Shown: one piece after another, positions 1 to 9,797 of the stretch
Layout of the letters: every line of letters starts with the position of its first letter
Numbering within the stretch: the first letter of the stretch is position 1
Assembly: GCA_032622095.1 (NCBI GenBank)
Contig: CP136063.1
Location: 90,621,980 to 90,685,979, forward strand
Source: Siphonodentalium dalli
Taxonomy: Eukaryota > Mollusca > Scaphopoda > Gadilida > Siphonodentaliidae
Direction: 5' to 3'
DNA: 64,000 bases
Made by a program: the position numbers and the translations under genes
Notes under the pieces: generated by a model
What the model saw: the letters and a program-made list of their open reading frames with translations, nothing else
The model's database searches: none
What the model was told of the DNA's origin: nothing

Positions 1-75
1 TTGACCGACATGTATTGATGACACTATATGATTTACCCAGAGAAGCTGACACTATATGATTTACCCAGAGAAGCT
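1..75. repeat. 28-bp direct tandem duplication at window edge
   Basis: The unit beginning gacactatatgatttaccc and ending agaagct occurs twice back to back. It borders the truncated end of the DIRS-like element, so it may mark a rearrangement that removed the recombinase C-terminus. Whether it belongs to the element or to the flank cannot be told from this window. Confidence 0.7.
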
Positions 76-86
76 AGGTGTTGTAA

Positions 87-527
87 TTATTGAAGAATAT
101 CTGTCACAGAGGGAGCAATGGAATTAAGGTGTCTTGAAGCACACCAAACTGCCCACTTATTCCAGGCAAAATTATACTGCTTGTTGGTGGCAGGTTGCCA
201 GGATTGGAGTATGATATTGGCAGTGTTTGAAGGAATGCCTGATGCACTGAGGGCAGTCCTGAGACATAGCAAGCGGTCAATCTGAGGCCTCGCAACCGAT
301 GAGGAGGACATTGTTGATGAGACCCCGGTAGACTCAACTAATTCTGCGTCAGAGGAAGCTGACGCGGAGGCGCCGCCAGAATCGTCAAAAGAAGAGGGAA
401 CCATGGTTGAGTGGTCCAGTGAGGAACAATTAAGATACCTTTGACAACTCTGTATGTGATGATTTTCCCAATGACCTTGGACAGCAATCTGAAAGGTGCA
501 AATATATATGGTGAATATGATGTCCAA
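87..527 (-). pseudogene. DIRS tyrosine recombinase, N-terminal part only
   Basis: In a DIRS element this enzyme inserts the circular DNA copy by strand exchange without target duplication. What is seen is a serine-rich leader (residues about 45-80), then a region reading LRTALSASGIPSNTAN and SWQPATNKQYNFAWNKWAVW. The second part matches the N-terminal SAM-like DNA-binding domain of DIRS and Ngaro recombinases, where a W-x-P-x-T-x-x-x-Y pattern is usual. The frame stops at 146 residues. The catalytic domain with the R-H-R-Y residues is absent, so the protein could not recombine DNA. The likely start is an inner Met before VPSSFDDSGG. The frame overlaps the end of the RNase H frame, as is common in this group. 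Confidence 0.75.
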
Positions 528-1060
528 GGGAAGCTCAATGCATCTGTGCGAAAAGCGTGGTGGTCAAAACTCCAACTGACAAATTGGCGAGTTGCGTATT
601 CCAATTTCCATCGCGAAGCAAATAAGTCAATATCTGGTACAAAATCAAATACACAAGTAATGTGATGAAAAAGAGTAGGGTTCAACTGCCATTCGAGGTC
701 AAGCTTTAAATTACGCGATAAGTCAACCATGTCTAATCCAGCGATGTGGATAGCCGATAGGTCGATATGTCGGAGTTCGGACCATGCAAAAATGGTTTTG
801 CAAAGATTGTTAAGATCAGGGATATGACCCCCTTGTTTATTAACATAACTGACAGCTGTGGTATTGTCACACTTAACACAAATATGAATATTAATCATAT
901 CTTGGCATAAAGCAGTCAGACCTTTCCAAATAGCTAAAAGTTCCAAATAATTGATATGATGAGCGAGATCAGAGTCTGACCAACACCCGAAGCATCGGCA
1001 CTACAAAAAATAGCTCCCCAGCCTTGACGAGAGGAATCGGTCTCTAAATATTCTGATACA
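338..1060 (-). pseudogene. DIRS RNase H and downstream IDLFASR domain
   Basis: RNase H removes the RNA strand during reverse transcription. Catalytic-type residues can be read on the minus strand: ETDSSRQGWGA near 1045, LELLAIWKGL near 945, and KCDNTTAVSYVNKQGG. The first acidic motif is in a different frame from the rest, so there is a frameshift near 950. After RNase H comes PDIDLFASRWKLEYATRQF, then SWSFDHHAFRTDAL and YIFAPFRLL. This conserved block follows RNase H in DIRS elements and is sometimes described as a Dam-like methyltransferase domain. I can recognise the block but cannot confirm methyltransferase function. Confidence 0.75.
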
Positions 1061-2002
1061 GGTCGAGCCCGGAAAGGACATCCATTATTCGAAACAATAT
1101 GGGTCAACCATCAGTGGATATCATTTTTCCCTTGGAGGAAAGTTCAATGGATGCATTGAAATTTTGATTGTGGAGGCGGAGCCCTGCAATTTTGTCATGA
1201 TCGAGATCTCGATAATAAAGGTTGCCAAATCTAATAGCTTGACAACTGCAACATATTGGCCAATAAGTTGAGCAACCTCACGGATAATCACTCGTGGTGA
1301 TGTTAAAATTGCCTCAGACATTTTGACAATCATGTCAATTTTCTCTTGTGGAAGAAACACTTTGCAGGTAACTGATAAAACCCAAGTACTTAATTTGTTT
1401 GGTGGGTTCAAGATGTGATTTCCCATGGTTGACACAAAAGCCCAGAGCAGTCAGCATGTTGATAGCCAGTCGGGTATTATCAGAACATCCCGAATAGGAC
1501 CCAGCACAATGAATACTGTCATCAATATAATAAAATGATCAAATACCCTGTGAACGGAGTGCCGAAAAAATAGGTTTCATGAGTTTCGTGAAAATTCGGG
1601 GTCCAGTTCGGAGCCCGAATGGCAAAACCACATATTCCCAAAGTTGGGATGGCCAGTAAAATCTCAAATAACGTCTGAATGCAGGGTCGATCAAAATACT
1701 ATTATAGGCATCGTGGAGATCAATAGTAGTGAAACAATCCCCAGGTTGAACAGCTTGTAACACAACTGACAAAGTCTCCATCTTAAAATGTTCATGGGGG
1801 ATACATTTGTTCAGATTGGTGAGGTTGATAATGAGCCTATGACCCCCAGATGTTTTAGGCCGCAAAAACACATTAGAAATAAACTGGTTTGTGGTCTTTG
1901 ATCAAGGCAAAATCGCGCCTTTCGACTTGAGACTGTGAATTTCGTCATTTAAGATCAGTGACTCTGATGTCGAGAAAGGTATTGGTTTGGGTGTACAATA
2001 TT

Positions 2003-2010
2003 GCACCGGC
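2003..2010 (+). repeat. left target-site duplication of the hAT insertion
   Basis: GCACCGGC directly precedes the CAGGGTTGTC terminus. Its partner GAACCGGC at 3252-3259 follows the other terminus, with 7 of 8 bases identical. An 8-bp duplication is the hallmark of hAT transposition. Confidence 0.8.
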
Positions 2011-3251
2011 CAGGGTTGTCAAAGTACCGACGGTACCACAACTTTCGGTACCGGTTCCGTACTGATGTTCAGTACCGCAAACCGTGTCGCCGGGTATCGG
2101 TACTTATTGAGTGGTCTTTTATACTGCAAATAACTTTGGTTTCGTGGGTTCCATCATCAATTATTCGTTAAGTTCGAGGTTTAGTCAAACAACGAAAATA
2201 AAAATCGCTATGACATTTACAATTAAGTTGTTGTCTGCTGCGGTTTTCGGCAAGTCGCAAGGGGAGGATTTTTTAATAGACGGAATACTGAGTGGAACGA
2301 ATGTAGACATGTATGTTTGACTACTGGGTCGGCTAACATTGTAGGCTTGTATCATATTGTATGGATACATGGTAGTGACGATCACACGGTGTCACGGACT
2401 CAAGGTACACCATATTATTTGTGTGGTAATTAATTAGAGAACTCACTAATCGGCCATAAATTCATAATGCCGCCCTATTACTCGCATGTTGTAACTTGTA
2501 AATTTGTAATTTCATAAATGATGTCACCCAAATTCTGTCTACAGCGGCCAGTTTTCCTAAAAGTTCCGGTAAACTTTCCCTTTTAGTTTGGATAAATGGG
2601 GTCAATGGCATCTGCTTAAATTTTGGAGTCGAACCTTGACGGCTTGTCTGAACTTCCGAATCCACTGATATTTTGTGTTTTGTCGACAAATGTTTTTTCA
2701 TTCCCGTTGTACTTCCCTTCGATCTGGCTATTACAGTACTGCATTCGGCGCATCTGACTTTCTGCGATCGAGTCATTTTCGTGTGGGATAAAATAATCCC
2801 AGACGAGTCTGTTACTCTGTCAAGTTGTGTTTTACGTTTTACGAATTACGATGGCTTCCAGGAAATCTAGTCACCTCTCAAATGATGCCTTGAAACGGCA
2901 CGTGCAGAACACTGCAGACTTGCATCCGGCGGCATTCCGGCCTCATCAAAGAAATACAATCATCACAAGCTCCCACACAATGATGTATTCTGTCAATTTT
3001 GTGACAAGTTGTCATAGTTCGGCACACTGTGCCTTTGATGCTTGAATGTGCTGACGATATCACGTTAACCCATTGCAGTTGGGTTTGGCCTTATGTTGAT
3101 CTGCTTAATCAACCCTTAACATTCGTCAAGAGGTATATTAATAGAAATCAACAATCATTACCGAGAACCGTCGGTACTCGACGTCAGAACCGGTACCGAT
3201 TTAATTCCTGATTACCGCCGGTTCCGGTACCAGTACCTATTGACAACCCTG
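2011..3251 (-). mobile_element. hAT transposon relic nested in the DIRS element
   Basis: The ends are imperfect terminal inverted repeats starting CAGGGTTGTCAA, flanked by an 8-bp target duplication. Inside each end are clustered GGTACC and CGGTACCG motifs, which look like subterminal transposase binding sites. At 1241 bp it is too short for a full hAT transposase, and only a BED-finger ORF remains, so it is an internally deleted copy. It landed in the DIRS coding region, so it is younger than that element. Confidence 0.85.
2462..2776 (-). pseudogene. BED-type zinc finger, N-terminus of a hAT transposase
   Basis: BED fingers bind DNA and sit at the N-terminus of many hAT transposases. The ORF of 104 residues has VRCAECSTVIAR followed by MKKHLSTKHKISV, giving C-x2-C and H-x4-H spaced as in BED domains. 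A basic, serine-rich linker follows. No RNase H-like catalytic core or C-terminal dimerisation domain is present within the element. The ORF is inside the hAT relic and on the same strand as the host DIRS element. A bound, inactive fragment could act as a repressor, but nothing in the sequence shows that. Confidence 0.65.
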
Positions 3252-3259
3252 GAACCGGC
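3252..3259 (+). repeat. right target-site duplication of the hAT insertion
   Basis: GAACCGGC follows the ...GACAACCCTG terminus and matches GCACCGGC on the left except at one base. Confidence 0.8.
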
Positions 3260-3581
3260 GGCTTTAGGAATGGAATTTTGTAACCTTGAACAATGTTGAT
3301 AGTCCATGTGTCATGGGTTAAATTAGTCCAGGCAGATAAAAAGTCGGCTATGGTAGACTTTATAAAATAAGTGGGTAGAGCAGTTAATTTGGAAGAATTC
3401 CCTACCTGCTTTATGTTTTCTGAGTGTCTGGGAAAATGACTTGGTTTCCGGAAATGGTCGCCTGTCCGGTTGTCCCTGATGTTGGACATGTTTCTCGGAC
3501 GACCGAATTGGTATCGTTGTGGTTTGTACCCCGATCTGTTGGGTGCACTTGCAGGACCACCATAAGGCTTGTGACTGTGGC

Positions 3582-4741
3582 CTAAAAAAGGCCGAGCAGG
3601 TATACGTGCTGTGAGTTGACAAACTGGTTGGTACCTCCTGCAGTGGAACGATGAGTTTCCCCGAGTTCTCGCATTTGTTGAGAGACATCATCTCTGAAAA
3701 GAAATCCAGTAATTGGCGTTATCGATGAAACCAACCCTCTGGTGTGGGGTTTCAGAATAGGCAAAAAGGATTTGCGACGGTGCATAGAAAGTTTGTGAAT
3801 GCCATGACCCAAGATCAAAACATTGTCAGTAATCAACTGACGAATAATCGGCAAAGCATCGGTGGAATTTCCAGATTGTTGAATCACACGTAGTAATTAT
3901 ATCTGCGCGGCCAACGAAATGGAGAAAATCCTCTGCGTATTTTGAGACGTGACGTCAGCCACCCGGATGTGGGGGCTCCTGATTACGTTCCAGATCTCTT
4001 GATTAACCCTAGGCGGCGCGATCTGAAGAGCATTGGCAGGGATGGAAAATTTGCCCATGATCTGTGTGATACGATCCTTGTCGCATCGAATCGTACACGC
4101 TCTTGTTGCAAAAGCGGCAATAGTGGTCGGCACCTCCACTCCCACTTGGAAGTCATGTGGGGAGTAGGAAATATCCGGTAGCGGACCAAGAGCGTCCGTC
4201 GCCTGTCCAAATATGTGATCCACATCATTATTCACAGAATTGATTTCACCCGGTTCATCATCGACTTGATCGTCGGGAAAAGGAGGGAAAGGATCATCCG
4301 GTATAGCATCATGGTGGTGAACGGGTGAAACAGGAGGCCCGGCATTGAGCCGATCTAATCGTGCGTTGATGGCATCCATGTTTTGCAAAATTAAATTAAA
4401 TTGATCGGATGGCGGAGATGTTCCGGCCGTCGCGTGCGTGGCTGAGGCAGACGGGGTAGATTTCTTTGATTTAGATACACCCGGATCCCGGCGGGTAACC
4501 GGGGTGATTTTCCTCTTTTTTTGTGTCTTTTTGGTTAGCGGGCTGAGGAGGCGTTTGTTTGCGAAAAATCAGTGGTTTTCGACACAGCCGTGACAGGGTG
4601 TGAAAACCCATGGAAACTGTCCGAGTCCGTATCCCCAAGCAAGTCGAGGAGATCGTCGTCCCCAGCTCCTGGGTCCAGGTGAAAAGCGAGGGCCGAAAGA
4701 GGAGCACCCTTAGATGGTGCCGGAGCTTTATCAGAAGCCAT
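3582..4741 (-). pseudogene. DIRS gag-like protein, frameshifted
   Basis: In DIRS elements the first frame encodes a Gag-like nucleoprotein. I take the start as MASDKAPAPSKGAP at 4741. An acidic stretch (DPGAGDDDLLDLLGDTDSD) follows, then a lysine-rich PANQKDTKKEENHP in a shifted frame. Next comes a coiled-coil-like MQNMDAINARLDRLN, then an acidic linker and PPRVNQEIWNVI. The C-terminal part (3887-3582) has HRRKSFLPILKP and GFLFRDDVSQQMREL, which resemble the conserved RR-x-x-x-x-P and LFxDD patterns of DIRS and Ngaro Gag. At least two frame changes and a stop near 3890 break it. Coordinates cover the broken frame as a whole. Confidence 0.65.
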
Positions 4742-4919
4742 AGCAAAATTTGAAAATATGATCTGAACACAACGAGTTCCCAGTAAAAAGTGACTCTCTT
4801 CCCACATCACGTGGTCACCACATGTACTGACTCGGACCAGCACCACAGATTATTCATTCAATTATCAATTGACCCTCGGTATGGGGAACACACAACGACC
4901 TATTTCCAGTAATATGCTC

Positions 4920-5152
4920 TGTTAACATTTTCACTCCCGAAGATTTCTGTACGAACGTATGCAGGAGAATCGAGGTGACTAATGGGTGAACATCAACTGG
5001 GGAACTGATCCCAGGTCTCCCATTGCAGGTTCAGAATGAGGTCCCCAGAGGGTGAATTTATTGAAGCAAGCCTGCCGTGTGGGATAGCATCACTAAGTTC
5101 ACTCTCTGGGGACCTCATTTTGCAAATATCAGACACAATATATCAAGGCTTG
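4920..5152 (+). mobile_element. family A MITE (hAT-like), right part (A1)
   Basis: It holds the central 'atcgaggtgactaatgggtg' region, one hairpin with the 'ggtccccagagggtgaat' arm, and the right TIR ending CAAGGCTTG at 5152. The left hairpin is missing. The break coincides with the edge of the DIRS element, so the retrotransposon may have landed in or recombined with this copy. Confidence 0.75.
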
Positions 5153-5699
5153 AACAAAAGCTTGGAACATTTTATTTATTGTCGATAAGCTTATGTCTAG
5201 ACTTTCATAGCTTTTTATTTTGATTGCTGTCTTTCAAATCACTGTTGTGGATGGATTTTATTCCACACCCGTTGACGTGAGGCACACATATTCAATGGAA
5301 TCCCAGCGATTGAATTAATTTTGTTGTATACCACAAGTGGAATACAAGCCGTAACTACTTCAAGAGCGATGACGTAGGTACATAACATCCTGGTGATGCC
5401 CAGAGATAATTACTAGTTTTTCATCAAACTTAAATCACAATAAACATAGTGATAGTATCAATGGTAGTCACAGTCATGGATAACACTTATCCAACACAAG
5501 AATGTGGGATAAATACAGAACACAACTGGCATCATAATCCAGAATCTTTTATAAATAAAACTTGTTGCAGATGCTGGCAGATGGCACATATTCACATTTC
5601 ACTCAACGCTTTCATGTAATTTATCATGGCACTGTCCGCAAATAGTTTGATAAAAGATTCTCGATTAAGATGCGCATTGTGTTCTATCTATTTCTTTAT
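5153..5699. other. unassigned AT-rich sequence
   Basis: I see no ORF, hairpin element or tandem structure of note. Part of it (from about 5178) resembles the 'gataagctt' part of the array that follows, in diverged form. Confidence 0.4.
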
Positions 5700-7480
5700 C
5701 ACTCTTTGATCAATGATGCTGTGTACTGTGTCTTTTTACATGATTTATGTGTTAAAAAGATTCATACTTAGGTTTTATCTTCAATCAACCTACTCTTCTT
5801 AATGCAGAACAGCACCTGTTCTGTTTGATGTTGTGGTGGCGTCATCACTCCTTTCATTCAGAAAACTTAACAACTTGTGGTGCCAAGATCTTCAAACATT
5901 GAAGGGTTTGTGGCTTACCACAGCAATATCATGCAAAGCTTTATTTCGGAACCTTCAAATGTAATATTATTGGGTTTTTTTGGGGGGTCCATACCTCCGG
6001 TTACAACATTTCTATTATAAGATACTGGAAACGGTTCACATAGAGAAAGCTAGGTGTTGATGCCAGAATTTTCTGAAAATTAGACTCCTGTCAGTTGTAT
6101 TGAAAGCTTAAATAATTGCTTTATTGTTGATAAGCTTGTGTTGGTCCAACCATCCTTCCTATCCTCTCCTATCACTCTTTGATTTCTGACATCTCACATT
6201 GGTTTTCAGACTTACTCTATAACTCTGTGATGGCTGTCCATGGATTCATAGTGGTGTTTGAGTCTAACTCTATCACTCTTTGATCAATGATGCTCATAGA
6301 GATCTATAAGATTATGCAGGAATTATTTTTAATTAGTTTTTTTTACATATTTTATGTGTTAATACAAGTTTATGTTTTATTGTTAAATTGACCTGCTCTA
6401 CTTAAAGCAGAACAGCATCGGTTCTGTTTGAAGTCGTGGCAATGTCCTGACTCCTATGATGCAGAAATCTTAACAACTTGTGGTGCCAAGATCATCAAAC
6501 ATTGAAGGGTTTGTGGCTTACCACAGCAATATCATGCATTACTTTATTATTACAGAATCTTTAAATGTAATATTATTGTTTTGTTTTGGGGTCCATACCG
6601 GTTACAACATTTCTATTATAAGATACTGGAAAGCGTTCGAATTAAGAAAGCTAGGTGTTGATGCCAGTATTTTATGAATATTAGACTCATGTCAGTTGTA
6701 TCGAAAGCTTAAAATAATTGCTTTATTGTTGATAAGCTTGTGTTGGTCCAACCATCCTTCCTATTCTCTCTTATCACTCTTTGATTTCTGACATCTCACA
6801 TTGGTTTTCAGACTTACAGTAATGCCCTTAATAATCGACTCCTTTAACCACAACAGAATTATGGGTAACTTTTCAGGATTTAGTTGGAAATATGGCTTGT
6901 TGCCATTCACGGGAAAGCTCTCACTGAGAGTTTTCCGATGAATGGCAACAAGCCATATTTCCAACTAAATCCTGAAAAGTTACCCAAACTTCTGCTGTGG
7001 TTAAGGAGTCAATTATTTAGGGCATTACTGTACTCTATAACTCTGTGATGGCTGTCCATGGAATCATAGTTGTGTTTGAGTCTAACTCTATCACTCTTTG
7101 ATCAAAGATGCTCATAGAGATCTATAATTATGATTGTGCAGGAATTATTTTTAATTAGTTTTTTTTACATGTTTTATGTGTTTATATGATTCATACTTAT
7201 GTTTTATCGTTAAATCGACCTGCTCTTATTAAAGCAGAACAGCACCGGTTCTGTTTGAAATCATGGCGATGTCCTGACTCGATCCTGTCATGCAGAAAAC
7301 TTAACAACTTGCAGTGCTAAGATCGTCAAACTTTGAAGGTTTTGTGGCTAACCACAGCAATAACATGCAAAGCTTTATTTCAGAAACTTAATATATATTA
7401 ATATTGGGTTCCGTATTGGTTACAACATTTATTGTACACTATACAGATGCAATCTGTCATAAAGTTGAAGAATGCTAGGT
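5700..7480. repeat. ~605-bp tandem array, about three units
   Basis: The landmark 'agcagaacagca' recurs at about 5805, 6410 and 7234. The first spacing is about 605 bp. The second is about 824 bp, because a 214-bp family B MITE sits in that unit. 'Ttgataagcttgtgttggtc' and 'tctaactctatcactctttg' are shared between units. The units are clearly similar but diverged. No coding potential was seen. Confidence 0.8.
6817..7030. mobile_element. family B fold-back MITE, TA duplication (B1)
   Basis: The 214-bp near-perfect palindrome has ends CAGTAATGCCC...GGGCATTACTG, flanked by TA on both sides. The unoccupied paralogous site at about 6208-6225 reads 'ttttcagacttactctataac'. Here the same sequence is split after the TA and the TA is doubled, so the boundaries and 2-bp duplication are directly visible. 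Confidence 0.92.
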
Positions 7481-7536
7481 AACCAATGCCAACATTCCCA
7501 CAGCAATATAGTATGTAGAGCTTTGGGTAAGTCTAA

Positions 7537-7786
7537 CCCTTTCTATACTAAAAGGATTCTCCCGCCTAGTGCTAAAAGTATATATTGGAATGGTCTATTA
7601 TTCATTTGGAGGGATGTTCAGGTAAAATGAGCAGACGACAGTATGACAAAAAGACAATACATTTGCATATTCATTGGTGGGAAATGTTTAGATAATAAGG
7701 TAATTTTTTAGTCGTCTGTTGAACTTATTTATATCTGAACATTTCCAAAAGGAACTATTCATCTATGATTATTTAGTATAGAATGG
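7537..7786 (-). mobile_element. family D MITE, TTAA-type termini (D1)
   Basis: It begins with the ACCCTTTCTATACTAAA terminus. It then holds 'ggaatggtctattatt', a fold-back formed by 'gaaatgtttagataata' and 'tatctgaacatttcc', and the far end 'tttagtatagaatggttt'. Compared with other family D copies it is in reverse orientation. The TTAA flanks are degraded. Confidence 0.75.
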
Positions 7787-7837
7787 TTTAAAGATGCATT
7801 CACGGTTCCTGTTGAATCATTTATTTCTATACATTAT

Positions 7838-8570
7838 GTCTGTTTGTCTGTCCATCCCTCCATTTATATTTAGCTCAACTTCACGAAGGCAGTTTAAGCT
7901 ATTGCCAAGGGTTGTCGTGTGTGCATGCATGTGTGCTTGATCCATCAACTATTTCCTTTGGCATATCCTACAGGCCACGTCCCTCATTCGTTCATCACCA
8001 AATTTCATATGGATCTTAGGGGAACTATCTATTTTTTTCCGAAATCGATAAATAACATGGCCACCAGTAGCCATCTTTGATGTCACATACCGGATGAAAA
8101 CATGGCCGCTGGCAGCCATCTTGGATTTTACTCTTTGCATGAATATTAACCCAAGTTCCATGACTGGAGCTTCTGATAGTTTGCGAAAACCCTGTGCCAA
8201 TGTATTCTCTTATATATGTGAGTCTCCCATACGGAGCCTCGCATATATAAGAGAATACATTGGCCTAACAATATTTACCTTGACCTTGTGAGCCAATTAA
8301 TTCTCATATATGCGAGGCTCCCTATGGGAGACTCGCATAGAAAAGATAATGCACTGGATCTTTAAATGCTCCACCAGCGAAGCTCCCGTTATGAAAGGGT
8401 TAAAATCTGATGGCACACCATACAGGCCGCATCCCTCATCCAATCGTCACCAAACTTCAGGGTGACCTCTAATTTTTTGAGTTTCTGGAAACAGATTCAG
8501 GTAGTGTTAATTTATTCCGACTTGGTTCGTGGCTGAAAACTCTGAGAATTCTCTACTTATTTAACATGTG
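7838..8570. repeat. (GTCC)n-headed tandem repeat, interrupted by C1
   Basis: A 'gtctgtttgtctgtccatcc' head leads into 'agctattgccaagggttg' and units reading 'ggccgctggcagccatcttg' and 'gatggcacaccatacaggcc'. The same phrases recur at 24.0-24.8 kb. The unit is split at 'gcatgaatattaa' by the C1 MITE and resumes with 'ttaaaatctgatggcacacc'. Confidence 0.75.
8150..8399. mobile_element. family C two-hairpin MITE, TTAA-flanked (C1)
   Basis: It lies between TTAA at 8146-8149 and TTAA at 8400-8403. Its ends are CCC(aag)... and ...GAAAGGG, and it holds two hairpins of the 'attctcttatatatg' type joined by 'aatatttaccttgacctt'. It interrupts a (GTCC)n-headed repeat, as comparison with the 24 kb copies shows. 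Confidence 0.88.
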
Positions 8571-8638
8571 TGTAGCATGCAGAACGCATGTATTCAATTG
8601 ACAAACTGCAATTGAATGAATACTTGTGTGTCCAAATA

Positions 8639-8850
8639 CAGTAATGCTCTAAATAATCGACTCCTTAACCACAGCAGAATTATGGGTAATTTTTCAGGAT
8701 TTAGTTGGAAATATGGTTGTTGCCATTCATTGGAAAACTCTCAGTGAGAGCTTTCCGATGAATGGCAACAAGCCATATTTCCGACTAAATCCTGAAAAAT
8801 TACCAATAATTCTGCTGTGGTTAAGGGGTCGATTATTTAGGGCATTACTG
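8639..8850. mobile_element. family B fold-back MITE (B2)
   Basis: The 212-bp palindrome CAGTAATGCTC...GGGCATTACTG is flanked by TA. The arms differ by only a few bases, around a central gagagctttccgatg loop region. Confidence 0.9.
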
Positions 8851-8934
8851 TAAGCATATGGTACATTTATAATGTGGAATAAATTCACATGCCATGCAAT
8901 ACACAACTGTTGCTCTAACCCTTGCCCACCCGAA

Positions 8935-9220
8935 GATGTCAGGGTGGTTATTCTGGAATCAGCTTGTACGTCCGTCTGTTCATCTGTCCGTGAATACAAT
9001 TAACTTTCTCCGAGCTTGTATTGCTATATTATTTTTTTTTAAACTTGGCACAGATACCTATCACCATGGGAACATGAGCACCTGCGATAATGTTTTTAGT
9101 GGTGTTCTTCCCCTTTTTCGACTTAGAAATTGTTTTTGCAACATAACATATTTTTGTCTGAGATTGTACTGGATTCTACATCTCTGTCTGCTGTACCCTG
9201 CTAATATTCACATGAAAGTT
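8935..9220. repeat. (GTCC)-headed dispersed repeat
   Basis: 'Gtacgtccgtctgttcatct' is followed by 'tgtattgctatatta' and 'aacttggcacagatacctat', which resembles the phrase 'gaaacttgccatagttgttc' at 11.36 kb. It looks like a member of the same loose group as the other GTCC repeats. Confidence 0.5.
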
Positions 9221-9224
9221 TTAA

Positions 9225-9309
9225 CCCTTCCATGACTGGAATTTCCTGATATTTTTTCGAAAAACCCTGTGTTAATGCATTCTCTTATTTATGTGGCGCT
9301 CCCAATGGG
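9225..9309. mobile_element. family C MITE, left fragment (C2)
   Basis: TTAACCCTTCCATGACTGGA is followed by 'cctgtgttaatgcattctct' and half of a hairpin. The right part is missing. The GGGTTAA at 9307-9313 probably comes from the hairpin loop and not from a true terminus. Confidence 0.65.
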
Positions 9310-9313
9310 TTAA

Positions 9314-9797
9314 TTAGTGGTTGCCCAATGAAATAACAATCGTTGCCCTGTACTAACCGAAAAATAAATTTGAATACATTTACGAGACCTTGCCTAGCTC
9401 TCAGGGAACAATAATACAATTTGTTGTATTCCAAAGGAGAGACATGTTTATAGCATGCAAATTTTAAAGGCATCCCTTTAATTTCTTCCACAGTGCATCT
9501 GTAGTGGTTCTGGGATCAGATAGAACCTACCTGACATAAAGTAATAATTTTTCCCTTTGATTCGGGAGTGTTTATCCTCACAATATAGCACTCTGTTAGT
9601 CATATATATCCTCCGACACATCATCCTCGTCTTCTTAAGGTGGTGTGCGCTCAGTCATATGCATTCCACCAGACATATCATTCTAATTTTCTTTAGCTGA
9701 TATTCTCTTTGAATGTTATTATATTTTTGTGTATTACAGATGTCGTGTTTTCCAAAAGGGTTTTTTTGAAAATTCTGACAATAATTAAATCCTACAT
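9314..9797. other. unassigned sequence
   Basis: No recognisable repeat or gene was found. Short minus-strand frames here have no familiar motif. Confidence 0.4.

Larger units (their letters stand above)
1121..3489 (-). pseudogene. DIRS reverse transcriptase, interrupted by a hAT insertion
   Basis: The region N-terminal to RT reads INIVQGYKIPFLKPPVPG up to about 3252. It is then broken by the hAT element (2011-3251) and resumes with PKPIPF on the far side. The core has FLRPKTSGGHRLIINLTNLN, the first catalytic aspartate in TIDLHDAYNSILI, and VLPFGLRTGPRIF. A TGA stop lies just before SFYYIDDSIHC, whose YIDD active-site codons are at 1529-1518. The thumb part (KVFLPQEKIDMIV, 1435-1121) is in another frame. 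The catalytic residues survive, but with the insertion, stop and frameshift no polymerase could be made. Confidence 0.85.
76..4870 (-). mobile_element. DIRS-like tyrosine-recombinase retrotransposon, decayed
   Basis: On the minus strand, in order, lie a gag-like region, a reverse transcriptase, an RNase H followed by the IDLFASR region, and the start of a tyrosine recombinase. That gene order is characteristic of DIRS elements, which integrate with a recombinase and not a DDE integrase. The copy is dead: it has frameshifts in gag and between RT and RNase H, a TGA just before the YIDD box, a hAT insertion ahead of RT, and a recombinase cut short after its N-terminal domain. Inverted terminal repeats were not found, so both ends are approximate. 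A truncated family A MITE begins directly beyond the right end. Confidence 0.85.

Noticed and set aside
9225-9309. 85-bp complete TTAA element
   Set aside because: The right GGGTTAA is most likely part of a family C hairpin loop, so this is a left fragment.
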